A stretch of 53,719 nt of DNA from Pseudomonadota bacterium (GTDB lineage: Bacteria > Myxococcota_A > Bradymonadia > Bradymonadales > GCA-2716585): assembly GCA_005804885.1 (NCBI GenBank), contig SYOX01000260.1, forward strand, positions 1 through 53,719, given 5' to 3'. Position 1 is the stretch's first letter, and every line of letters begins with the position of its first letter. This document shows positions 1 through 11,600 of the stretch, in pieces. Position numbers and translations under genes: made by a program. The notes below the pieces were generated by a model. It was not told the DNA's origin. It was given only the letters and a program-made list of their open reading frames with translations, and ran no database searches.

Positions 1-2016
1 CCCGCTGCACCCGTCGCAGCCCTGCTCGCCGTCGCCGCCGCGCCCGCCGGCGGGGCCGTTGGCGCCGCCGGCGCCGTTGCCGCCGTGGGCGCCGTTGCCG
101 GCCAGGATGAGGTTGCCGCGCAGGATGAGGTTTCGGTTCGCGTTGGTGATGTGGACGGCGTAGCTGGACGCGCCGACTTCGAAGGCGGCCTGGCTGACGA
201 TCTGGACGTTCTCGACGGTGGTGGGCTGATCGATGCCGGAGCCCCTCAGGCCGATCGTGCCTGCGCCGATGACCGTCGGCGCGTCGCGCGCCGCCGCGCG
301 GGTCCAGCGGGCGGGGCCGACGCGGTAGCCGCCGAAGATCGAGATGCCGTTGACCAGCGTGACGCTCTCATTATAGAGCCCCTCGGCGACCAGGAGGTAG
401 GGCTTGCCCTCGCCGGCGGCGATCTCCAGGCCGCGGGCCAGGGTGTTCACGGGCGAGGCGAGGGTGCCGAGGTTGTCGGGGCGCCCTGTGGGGAAGGGGG
501 CGACGAAGACGCCGCGGGTGACGTCGCCGTCGGTGCCGTCGCAGTTCAGGTCGAGGAAGGCGGGGTCGGGATCGTCGGCCTCGGAGATGACATCGCACCG
601 GTACTCGCAGCCGTTGGCGGGGTTGCCGTCGATGTCGTGGAAACCCTGGAGGCAGCTGTCGAGCGCGCACTCGCCGGTCCGGCAGGCGGCCACCGCGTTG
701 GTGAAGGCGCAGCGGAGGCCGCAGAAGCCGCAGTTGTCGACGTCGACGGCCGCCTCGCTCTCGCAGCCGCTCTCGGCGAGGCGGTCGCAGTCGTTGAAGC
801 CGCCGTCGCACTGGGCCACGCGGCATTGGGCGTTGGCGCACTGGCCGTCGGCGTTGGGCGGGTCGCAGACCTGCCCGCAGACGCCGCAGTTGTCGTTGTC
901 GAAGTTCAGGAAGACCTCGCAGCCGTCCTCGGGCTCGCCGTTGCAGTCGTCGGTGTTGGCCGAGCAGGACTCGACGCGGCAGAGGCCAAGCTGGCAGCGG
1001 GGCGTGGCGTTGGGCAGGATGCAGCGCGCGAAGCAGCCGCCGCAGTTGTTGACGTCGTTCTGGAAGTCGAAGGCCTCGTCGATCAGGCCGTCGCAGTTGT
1101 CGTCGTTGCCGTTGCAGGTCTCGTCCCCGAGGAGGGCGCAGGCGTACTCGCAGCCGTCGGTGGGGTCGATGTTGATGTTGAAGAAGTTGTCCTCGCACTG
1201 GCCGACGACGCACAGGCTCGCTTCGCAGGCCTCCTGGGCGTTGTCGAGTTCGCACTGGAGGCCGCACGCGCCGCAGTTGGTGGCGTCCTGGGTCAGATCG
1301 AAGTCCTCGTCGATCTGGCCGTCGCAGTTGTTGTCGATCCCGTCGCAGGCCTCGACGCCCCCGTTGGTCGGAGCGCAGCAGTAGCGGGTCGTGATCAGGC
1401 ACTGGAAGGCCGGCTCGCCGCCTTCGACCTCGACCCGCGCGCAGTCGAAGCCCTCGGGGCAGTCTCGGTCGGCGCAGTTGCGGCCGCAGAAGCTGCCGTT
1501 CTCGTAGGTGACGCAGAGATCCGAGCGGCCGCCGCACTCGACGTCCTCTTCGCAGGGCTTGCAGAGGATCTCGGCCTCGGGGAAGCAGAGGAAGACGCTG
1601 TCGGCGCCGGAGTTCTCCACGAAGGTGCACTCGAAGCCCTCGGGGCAAGAACCCTCGGTGCAGAACTCCGTGCAGATCTGGCGGCCATCGGAGAGCAGGA
1701 CGCATTGGCCGGAGGGGCAGTCGTCGTCCGAGTCGCAGGGGTCGCCGGTCTGGGGGCCGGGATCCTCGGGTTCGCCCTCGACCTCTTCGACGTCGGGGTC
1801 GCCAGAGTCCACGGGGCCAGGCCCCGAGTCCTCCTCCTCCTGGCCGTCGTCAAGGACGCACTCGCCCTCGGCGCACACCTCGCCCTCGGCGCAGTCACCG
1901 TCAACAGCGCAAGCTCCATCGTCGGTGACGCCCGGTCGGGTGTCGTCGCCGCAGGATTGGAGGGCGGCCAGGGGCAGGAGCAAGGAGAGGATCAGGTGGA
2001 GGGAAGGCTTTCTCAT
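1..2016 (-). CDS. MopE-like cysteine-rich lipoprotein, C-terminus cut by window edge
   Basis: The frame starting at 2016 stays open for 672 codons to the left edge, so the C-terminus is missing. The first 22 residues form a lipoprotein signal (MRK, a leucine-rich core, then LQSC with C22 as likely lipidated Cys). An acidic Gly/Pro/Glu linker and Cys-rich stretches follow. From about residue 220 there are repeats of the MopE type, with CDGxDNNCDGxIDE and NCGxCGxxC signatures, seen in several copies to about residue 490. The remainder (LARGLEIA, ISIFGGY) resembles the start of a right-handed beta-helix and becomes Gly-rich at the edge. GAGGA lies 6-7 bases before the ATG. MopE-type repeats are common in exported proteins of Myxococcota; the acidic loops suggest calcium or copper binding, which is inference. 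Two other minus frames in this region are Arg-rich shadows. Confidence 0.85.
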   Translation of the reverse strand, partial: MRKPSLHLILSLLLPLAALQSCGDDTRPGVTDDGACAVDGDCAEGEVCAEGECVLDDGQEEEDSGPGPVDSGDPDVEEVEGEPEDPGPQTGDPCDSDDDCPSGQCVLLSDGRQICTEFCTEGSCPEGFECTFVENSGADSVFLCFPEAEILCKPCEEDVECGGRSDLCVTYENGSFCGRNCADRDCPEGFDCARVEVEGGEPAFQCLITTRYCCAPTNGGVEACDGIDNNCDGQIDEDFDLTQDATNCGACGLQCELDNAQEACEASLCVVGQCEDNFFNINIDPTDGCEYACALLGDETCNGNDDNCDGLIDEAFDFQNDVNNCGGCFARCILPNATPRCQLGLCRVESCSANTDDCNGEPEDGCEVFLNFDNDNCGVCGQVCDPPNADGQCANAQCRVAQCDGGFNDCDRLAESGCESEAAVDVDNCGFCGLRCAFTNAVAACRTGECALDSCLQGFHDIDGNPANGCEYRCDVISEADDPDPAFLDLNCDGTDGDVTRGVFVAPFPTGRPDNLGTLASPVNTLARGLEIAAGEGKPYLLVAEGLYNESVTLVNGISIFGGYRVGPARWTRAAARDAPTVIGAGTIGLRGSGIDQPTTVENVQIVSQAAFEVGASSYAVHITNANRNLILRGNLILAGNGAHGGNGAGGANGPAGGRGGDGEQGCDGCSG

Positions 2017-2106
2017 CGAGGTCCTCGCGTCAAGGGAAGGTCCGCGATCGAGAGTAGCAGAAGTCCAGCCCCAACCCCACAGCGAACGACGCCCATTTCG
2101 GGGGGG

Positions 2107-2497
2107 CAGGTTTGCTCAGTGAAGCCTGAAGTCCTGCCGCGCTCGCCGATCGCCCCACGCTCCTCGCACCGCCCCCGTTGGGGACGGGCTCGTCGGGTGG
2201 GGCTTGGATGCGCGGGCGGGCTGCGCCCGTTGGGCGCAGGCCGGCGGACGGGCGACAGCGGAGCGCAGGGGCGGATCAGCGCGTCGAAGTGGGCCTATGG
2301 ATTGGGGTTTTCACGCCCTCTGGTGTCGACTTGGGTCGTGCGCAGGCCTGCGACCGACAGGGCGCAGCCCACCCTGAGACTCTAGCCCCACCCGACGAGC
2401 CCGTCCCCAACGGGGGCGGTGCGAGGAGCGTGGGGCGCTCGGCGGGCGGGGGATGCCGTGGCGTCGCGGGCCTTGGAACCTTCACTGAGCAAATCTG
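2107..2497. repeat. 391-bp long inverted-repeat element
   Basis: The 595-bp space between the MopE-like gene and the giant gene holds no credible gene but does hold an element with near-perfect dyad symmetry. Its ends are a 14-bp perfect inverted repeat (2111-2124 TTTGCTCAGTGAAG and 2480-2493), extended imperfectly by CAGR to 2107 and 2497. Inside, 2151-2204 and 2384-2437 are perfect 54-bp reverse complements. Further in, GGGCTGCGCCC-like and GCAGGC-like segments continue the symmetry with mismatches and indels. No target-site duplication is obvious. It looks like a MITE-type non-autonomous element, or a very large hairpin in the 3' region of the giant gene transcript. Confidence 0.85.
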
Positions 2498-2611
2498 TCG
2501 GGCGGGCCGCAGGAGCCTCCGGCGGATCACTGGCCGCGACCTCGTCGGGAACAGTCAAGGCGGGTCGAGAGGGCGTCATCGGAGGGGCGGTGTCGATCGG
2601 GCGCGGCCTGC

Positions 2612-5600
2612 TCAGTACGTGCCCTGGATGCGGAAGAAGAGGCCGCCGACGTCGCGGTCCAGATCGCTGAGCTCGTCGTCGGAGAAGGACGTGAAGTTGT
2701 AGCCGATCCCGAGCCGGGCGTACTCCTGGATCATCCAGGTGAACTCCACCAGCGCGCCGTGCTTGAGATCGTTGGCCAGGAAGTTCTGCAGGAAGCGGTA
2801 CTCCACCCCCACGTCGAAGAGGTCCGTGAGGTGGTAGTTGACCCGGCTGATGGCCAGGACCGTGTCGGACTGCACCTCCGGCAGGTTGTCGTAGCGGACG
2901 AACTGGCGCTTGAAGGCCAGCTTCTCGACGAACTGGAGCTTGAGCGGGGTCTCGAAGATCGGCACCAGCGAGAAGACGTGGGCGTGCTCGCGCTCCTCCC
3001 TGTTGTCGAGCAGGTCGATGGGCCGCATGTCCTGCAAGTACGTGTATTTGATAAGGAGATCGAACCAGTCCCAGGTCACCGGGCGCAGCGCGTAGCCGAA
3101 GCTCGCCTCCAGGTGCCGCGCCTCTTCCCGGTCGAAGGTCAGGTTCTCCGTCGTGGAGAAGTTCAAGCGCGCCAGCAGGTGGTGGTCCTCCCAGAACTTG
3201 AGGGTGACCGCGTTGGAGGTCAGCAGCTGGAGCTTGTCGGCGCCGCCGGGCAGGTTGTCCCGGCAGAAGTCGGGGTTGCTGAGGGCCAGATCGGTGAAGC
3301 AGGGGTTGTTCTGCGGAGCGCTCGGATCGGCGTCGTCGTAGCGCACCTCGAACTTCTGACTCAACCTCAAGTTCGGCGTCCCGAGCCAGGCGTAGCCGAC
3401 GCTGAGGACGTCGCGCGAGTTCTCCCCGACCTGGGCGCTGGCGTAGGTCTGGCTGCGCTCGTAGGCCACGTCCAGCAAGAGCCCGTCCATGAGCTTGAAG
3501 CCCTTGCCGATCCCGACCACAGCCCGGCTCGACTCGCCGTCCAGGCCAGCGTCGATCTGGTACTCCGAGTAGAGCCGCCCCGTCCCGTCCGCGAAGCGGT
3601 TCTCGCCGCCGATCACCGTCGTGCTCGACGCCCCGCTCTGATCCTCCCGCGTCGTGATCCGCTCGCGGATGTAGACGTGGCTGTCCGGGCTCAGCTTGGA
3701 GTTGAGCCCGATCTGGGTGGCGTTCTCGCCGTTCCACCGCAGCGCCTCGCTGAGCTCCAGCGCCCAGTCGTCCGCGAACTTGATCGACACGCCCACGTCG
3801 GTCTGGAGCCTGTCGGCGGTCTCGTCGTAGAGCCTCGGATCGCCCTGAAGGACGAGCTGCTGGCCGACAAAGCCCGACAGGATCTCGTTGAAGTCGTGGT
3901 GCACCCGGCCGCCGGCCACGTCGGTGTGGAAGCCGTCGACCTTTGTCGCGTCGTCGAAGAAGGTGTGCGTGTGCTCAAGCTCAAAGCGCCAGTCCGTCAG
4001 CCGGTATTGATACTGCGTGGTGAAGGTGTGGCGCTCGAGCTCCTTGGTCACCTCGGGGTTGGGGTCCTCCAGGTTGTCGATCTGGGAGAAGAGGCCGTCG
4101 TAGCGAACCCTGAGGGTGTTGGACGGGTCGATGAGCCACGCCGCGTCGCCCCCGAACTTGTCCTGCCCCTGATCCAGCACCGTCCCGTTGGAGAAGAAGC
4201 CCTCGCTGACCCGCTGCAAGTAGGCGTTGATCGCCAGGAACTCGGCCGGCGCCCCCCCCTCCTCGAAGAAGAAGTCGCCGAGCTCCAGCCGCGAGCGCAC
4301 CAGCAGCGCCGAGCCCTTCTTGTCCTGGCCGCTGCGCCGCGTGAAGGGATCGTAGGTCAGGCCGCCGTCGGAGGAGAAGAGGCTCAGCGCGTCCTGCGCC
4401 TCGCTCTCGGCGTACTCGAAGACCAGCCGCGTGAGCTCGGAGTACTTCGCCCCGGCCTCCAGGCCCCACAGCGCGTAATCCTCGCCGCCCTCGACGCCGC
4501 GGGCCTCCTTCACATAGCCGCCGCCGATGTGGACGGTGTCAAAGAAGGTCTCGCGGATCTGCCCGCCCCATGAGGCGTCGGCCGCCGCCTCGTCGGCCTC
4601 GTAATCGTAGCTGATCTCGATGACGACGGGGTTGCCGTCGAGCACCTGCTGGGTGGTGTTGACCCGCGTGGTCATGAAGCCGGCCCGCATCACGCTGGGC
4701 ACCGGCGCCTTGAAGAGCAGCCGGCCCGTGCGGTAATCCACCGTGTAGTCGGCGTGGCGCGCCTGCGGGATGCGCGCAAGCTCAAGGCCAGAGGCCTCGT
4801 CCCTGACCACGATCGAGACCTGCTCGGTCCCCTCGACCACCTCACCGTGCCGCAGCCAGTAGAGCGAGCCGCCCGTCCCCTGCAGGTAGTTGTAGGTGTG
4901 AAGGACGCGGTTCTCGCCCCCCAGGAAGGATCCGTCGGCCGACCCGAAGGCCTTGATCTCCGTCTTGTAATCCTCCTCGATGACCTTGTTGAAGTCGATC
5001 TGCGCGCCGTACATTGGCCGATCGTAGCGGAAGAACTCCACCCCCTCGATCCCCGGCCTGACGCTGCCGAACTTCAACTTCGAATCGTCCGCCTCCAGCA
5101 TCACGTAGAGCTTGCCCCGCGCCTCGGCCTCACGCACCCCCTCGGAGGCGTCCCCGTAGATCGGGTAGAAGGCGTCCGGATCGACCGTCTCGGTCAAGAA
5201 GGACTCGAACTCGGCCTGCCGGGAGGTGTCCACGAAGGCCGTGTACCTGTACTCCTCGAAGAAGTGGTCGAGGATCTCCCGACCCGACATCGTCCCGCGC
5301 ATGAAGAGCCGGGCCTGACCGTGGAGGATGGTCCCGCCGTCGAGCTCGATCGTGTTCTCGTCCGTGAGCCCGTCCAGCTCCGCACCTTCGAGGATCACAC
5401 CCACGTCGGCGAAGGCCATCATGAAGAGCGTCGAGTCGGACACCAGGACCGGCCAGCGGATCTCGCCCTTGTTGCCCTTCTTGTCCTCGGTCGCGATCAC
5501 CACCTCGCTCTCTCCGTGGGGGAGCCCCACGTAGGCGACGAACTCCCCGTCGATCACCTCCACGGGCGCGCCGTTGATCGTGAGCTTGTTGTCGGGATCG

Positions 5601-8600
5601 GTCGATCCGCGCACGACCAGCTCCCGGTTGCGCAGGATCGTCCCCTGCGCCGGCAGATCGACCTTGAGGTTGGCGGCCGGAGAATCCATGGCCTCCTTGT
5701 CGACGTTGACCTCCTCAAGCCCCCGCAGCGCCTCGTCGAGCTGCGCCTTGCCGAAGCTCTCAAGCCCCGATTCGGCCGCCTTGGCCTTGGCCGGCGCCTC
5801 GACCGCTTCGGCCCCTTCGGCCTCCTTCACGTCGGCCTCGGCGTCGACCTCGTCGCCCTCCTGGGCGAGCGTCAACTTGAAGATCGGCGCCCTGGCGCTT
5901 CCGGTGGCGACACCCGGCGCCTGCGCGATGACCCTGAACCCGCCCGGCAGGGCGCTCTCCTCAGGATCGACGGTATCTTCTGGCTCGACGGCGTCTTCTG
6001 GCTCGACGGCGTCTTTCGGCGCTTCAACGTCGTCACCCTCCGGGGCAACGCCCTCCGAGCCGTCGCCCTCCGGGGCGCCCTCCGACGGCTTTCCGCCGCC
6101 TCCCGTCTTGTCGCCCCCGACAGCGCCCTCAACGGGATCCGCCTTCGCCCCATCATTGCCCTTGGGCGCGTCGTTCGCGCCGGCCGGCATCAGCTGACCG
6201 CCCATGACCGGCATCGCGCTGCCGGGCTCCAGCTCCACAGGCTTCGGATAGCCAGCGGGCACCTCCAGGTGCAGGACGGCGCGGCCGCCCTCCGCCGTAA
6301 AGACCTCCAGCACGACCTTCTGGCCCGTGTAGGCGCCCACCTGGGTCGAGAACCTGCCCTCCGCTCCGACCTTGACCTCGACGCCGTTGACGAAGGCCCG
6401 CTGCGCCACGGCCTTGACCGGGGCCGCCTGGACCTCCTCCTTCGGCGCGGCCTCGTCCTTGCGCCGCTGCCCGCGCTTGGGCGCCTTCTCCTCCACAGCC
6501 GGCTTCAAGCGGAACTGGGACAGCGCCGAGCGGCCAAGCTGCCCATCGGCGGTGAAGACCGTCAACGACGCGCTGTACCACCCCGGGATCAGGAAGGTGC
6601 GATCCTGATCGACCGCGCCGCCCCACCGCAGGGCCTCGGGCAGGCCGCCCTGGCCTCTGGAGGTGTGAACCACCGTCCCGCCCTCGTCCACGATCTCAAA
6701 GGCGTACTGGTCGACGGCCAGAGACTTGTCCGCCTCGATGATGAAGCGCGACAGCGGCTTGATCGTCCCGCCATCGAGCGTCATCACCTGAGCTTCGGAG
6801 CGCACCGACACCTTCATCAGCGCCGACGCGCTCGTCGCCCCCCCGAACTTGACGCTCCCGGCCTTGAGATCGACCTCCAGCGGGACCTCGGGCATCTTGA
6901 TCGGCGGCGTCCTGAGCTCGATGAAGCCCTCCCGGATGTTGGCTCGCCCCGCGCTGAACCCGCCGTCGCGGTGCCTCAACATGATCACGAGCAGGCCGTC
7001 GGCGGGCTTGAGCACCTTCGCGGAGAAGGCGCCGTCCGTCGCCACGTCCAGCCGCTTGTCGTTGACAAAGACCCCGGCGTCCGCCAGGGGCGGGTCCGGC
7101 AGCGTGGGCGAGATGATGTCCGGGTTGGGGTCGGTGACCTTCACCTCAAGGCGGCGGTTCAAGAAGCGGTTGCGCTCCCCGATGTTGGGGACCAGCGGCT
7201 GAGATCCCCCGAAGCTGCGGACCTCGACGTCCGCCTCCGCGATCTTCAGCTCGCCCACGAGGAACTTCTTGATCAGCGCCGCCCGCTCGTCCGTCAACAC
7301 CTTGAGCGCCTCCGGCTTGCCCTCGTCGTCGGTGTGGACGCTGACTCTGACGAGCACCCGCCGCCCCTCCCGGCCCTTGCGCGCGACCTTCTTCAAGTCC
7401 TCGCGTCCCTTCTCGGTCATCTCCTCCTTGCGAGCCTTCTTGACGAAGAGGTCGCCGTTGAGCACCTCCTCGGCCACCACATCCTTGTCGCGCCCGCTGA
7501 CCCCGAAGCCCACCGGCGCCGACGACGCCACCGCGCCGCCCTCGCAGAGCACGATCAGCCGCGCCCTGTAGGCCGTCGGCCCCGACAGGACCAGCGTCCT
7601 GCCGTCCTTGCCCAGCCCATCCCACGTCACCTCCGAAGGCGGCGCCCCCGTCCCGGACAGCACATGGGCCGCGCCCTCACCATCGACGGCGCTGATCTCC
7701 AAGGTCCAGCTCGACGGCGTCGCCCCGCCTGTCACGGCCGTCGTGAAGCGAAGCGTCGGCTCGGCCTTGCCCCCCTCGACGGAGACGATCACCGGCGCAC
7801 CCTCCTTCTTGGACGCCACCGACAGCGCAGCGCGCGCCAGCGGCAGGGCCGAGGTCTCGATCCTCGCGTCGAGCGCGTCGAGGTTGCCCGACACGGCGAC
7901 GAAGTTCTCGCGCACCCGGCGCTCCTGCTCCTCGATCAGCGCGCGGCTGGCGTTGACGTCCACCTCGTCGACGAAGTTCTCCGCGCAGGTCGCGCCGAAG
8001 CTGAAGCGCGAGGGCAGACCCCGCGTCACGTAGAAGACCCGCTTGACGTCGGTCGTCGCCTCCGAGCCCGTCGGCAGCGAGTCCACGTCGAGCTTGATGA
8101 GGTGGTTGCCCGGGTTGACGCCCTGGAGGTGGAACTTCCCGGCCGTGTCCGTGATCGCGTACCAGCCGTTGTCCAGGTAGACCCGCGCGCGGTAGATCCC
8201 TCGCTCGCCCTCGTCCTGCCACCCGTCGCCGTTGGCGTCGCAGAAGACCTTGCCCAGCACCACGCCCTGATCAAAGATCGGGTCGAAGATCACCCGCACC
8301 CGCGCCTCGTCCTCGTTCGAAAGCGGCGTGCTGCCGTCCGCCGACACGAGCACGGCCCTGTTGACCGCCTCCGTGCCCGGCGCCACGTCCGTCCCCGCGA
8401 CGAGCTGGTACTGAAGCTCGACCGTCTCCCCGGCCCCGATGCTCAAGGGCCTCGGGCGCCCTGTCTCCGTGTTGCCCTCGCGCACGCCGAAGCTCAGCGT
8501 CCGCTCCCCGGCCGGCTCGGCGATGTCGCTCGACACCGTCCGCCCCTCGACCTTGCGGCGCAGCCGCGCGCTGCCCTTGACGTAGGAGAAGCCCTTGGGC

Positions 8601-11600
8601 AGCGCGTCGCGGACGAAGACCCCACCTGTCCTGCTCCTGGCGTCGTGGAGCAGATCCCGCGCCGAGCCGTTGGTCACCTCGATCCGGTAGGAGATGATCT
8701 CGCCCACCGTCGCGGCGCGCTTGTTGGCACGCTTCTCCAGCCGCACGAGGCTGGCGATGGGATCGACCGGGATGTGGTTGTTGAGCACGAAGTCGTCGAC
8801 GCCGCGGATGTCAAAGCTCAAGAAGTAGACCTGCTCCGTCGCCCCGCTCACGTCCGGGATCTCGGCGTCCACGACCTCGTTGGGATCAACGGCCGGATCC
8901 CAGGTGCGATCCTGCGCGGGCACTCGCCCCGAGGGGAAGACGAGGGTCTGGTTCGGCGCCACGACCTCAAGGCGGTAGATGTGGCCCGGCAGGACGTCGA
9001 ACTTGTACAGCCCCGAGCGGGTCAGCTGGCCCTGCTGACCCTCGGGCAGATCCTCGGGCGCCACGAGGCGGCCCGCACGGATGGGATCGGGGTCCTCGTC
9101 GGCGTAGAAGAGCAGGACCTCCGCCCCGCTGATCAGATCGCCCGTAATCGAGTTGTAGACCCGCCCCGAGGGATCCACGAGCACGTCCTGCTTGACGAGG
9201 CCGCCCGAGGACAGCGACAGGCCATCGACCCGCGCGAACTCGACCGGCGACGAGCCGACGGGCCGCGAGAAGACCTTGACCACATAGTCGCCCCGCGTCA
9301 GCGCCGGCAGCTCAAAGCCGCCGTCAGGGCCGGTCGCCGTCTCCGCGATGGCGAAGCCAGCGTTCGATCTGCGGTAGACCCGGACGAGGAAATCCTCAAA
9401 GACGCGATCATCCTCGTCAAAGACCCCGTTTCGATCCCCGATGTCCTCAAAGGCCAGCCCGAGCAGCCTGGAGGCGCCGACCACGCCGCCGACGGAGACG
9501 CAGGCGTCCTGAGACTCGACGACGCCCTGCCCTGTCCGGGACTCGGCGCTGGCGCCATTGCAGATGATCTGCCCTTCGGCGGCCGCCTCATCCACTCTGG
9601 CTCGGAAGGACACGACGCGCACCTCGCCGGCTGGGACGTTGAAGTCGCGGACGATCGCCAGGGGCCCCTGGTTGACGTTGGCGCCGTCGGGGACGGTCAC
9701 GAAGTCGACGAAGATCAGGCCGTCGGGGAGCTGATCCTGGACGATGACGTCCTCGGCGGTGGTGGCGCCGCGGTTGCCGACCACGAGGGTGTAGATGAGC
9801 TCGTCGCCGGGGGCGACGCGCTCGCCGTTGGCGTCGCTGACGTCCTTGGTGATGGTCACGAGGGCGGCGCCGCGGCCCACGAGGGTGCGGGTGGGCTGGT
9901 TGCCGTTGGCCTCGTTGCCGTCGTCGTCGGTGGGCTCGTCGGCGAACTCTCGGCCGACGACGAGGCCCTGGTTGACGACCTCGTCGCCGCGCAGCACGCG
10001 GGCGCGGAAGCGGACGGTGTGGGACAGGCCGGGCTCCAGCGTGCCGAGGATGACCGTCACCTCATTGCCCTGGACGAGCCCGGGATCGCCGTCGTCGTCC
10101 TCGGTGAGCCCGCCGCCGTCGACGCTGAAGAAGCCGGGGGCGTAGGCGAGGTTGTCCGGGAGGGTGTCTCGGAAGGTGACGCCGGTGGCGACGGTGGTGC
10201 CGCGGTTGGGGATGCGGATCTCGTACTCGACGGCCTCGTTGACGTCGAGGAGGCCGTTGTCGTTGTCGTCGACGACCCTGGCGAGCTTCCGCACGCCGGT
10301 CAGGTTGGGGGCCGCGCCGACGACGATCGTGGTGGCGTCGTCGAGGTTGGCGGTGGTCGGGTCGTCGGTCAGCGCCTGGACGCCGGCCGCGCTGCTGACG
10401 ACGCCCTGGTTGGCGATGATCGCGCCGGTGGGGGCCGCGTCGATGACGCGGGTCTTGAACTCGACGGCGAGCTGAGCGCCAGGGGCGAGGCCGCGCAGGG
10501 CGAGGCCCTGGATCAGCGGGCTCTGCGCGCCGACGTCCGGCACCTGAGCGCCGAGCGCGATCGTCGAGCCGGGGACGTAGGTGGTCAGCGCGGGCGTGGG
10601 GTCCGAGAGCGTCAGATCGCCGGAGTCGCCGCGCCCGGTGTTGCGGACGACGATGCGCCACGTCAGCAGATCTCCAGGCTCAAGGGTGCCGCCGTTGTCG
10701 TCCGTGACGGACTTTTCGGTGTTGCCCAGGTCGGGCAGCGGCGGGGCCTCGACCGTGATGATGGTCGGGTCGCGGTCGCCGAGGCCGTTGGCCGGGTCGT
10801 CGCTCAGCTCGCGCAGGCCGAGGTCGACCGGCGAGGTGGCCAGCGCCTGGTTGGGGAGCTGCTCGCCGGGCAGGGCGTCGAGGGAGACGGAGGCCAGGAA
10901 GGAGAGCTCGACGACCTGGCCGGGTTGGATGAGGCCGAGGCCGGGCGTGGTGCCCTGGTTCCAGACGATCGTGCCGTTGAGCGGGCTGAAGACGCCGCCG
11001 TCGAGGGGCTCGATGTCGGTCAGGCGCTGGACGATGGTGTCCTCGACGCGGACGTTGGAGATGGGCTCGCCGCCTTCGGACTGGACCGCCAGGGTGTAGC
11101 GGATCCGGTCGCCGGCCTGGAGCAGGCCGCCGTTGATGTCCTGGGCGCGCTTGACCAGCGGGCCGAACTGGGGGAAGCGCACCTCGATCCGGGTCGGGTC
11201 GTTGTCCTGGGGCGTGGCGGGGTCGTCGCTGAACTCTTGCGGGGTGTCGGCGGCGACGACGTTGGCCTGATTCAGGATGAAGGTGCCGTTGGGGATCTCG
11301 GCTCTGACGCGGGCGCGGATCGTCAGCGCGACGTTCTGCCCGACCGGCAGGGAGGCCAGCCGGGGCTCCTCCTGGAGGGTCCAGGTCACGACGCCGGCCT
11401 GGAGGCGGCCGCGCTGGCCGGGCTCGATGTTCTCAAGGAGGGTGGTGTCGATGGGATCGCGGACGACGATCTCGCGGGCGGCGCCGCGGCCCGTGTTGCG
11501 GACGGTCAGCGTGAACTCGACGGTGTCTCCGGGGTGCAGGAAGCCGCCGTTGACGTCGACGGCGCTCTTGGTGAAGGTGGTCAGGTCCGGCCGCGCGTTG

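Noticed and set aside
85..2385. Long plus-strand frame over the MopE-like gene, and Arg-rich minus frames at 371-1705 and 1395-1919
   Set aside because: Composition is unlike a protein. The minus frame from 2016 has a lipoprotein signal and cysteine repeats.
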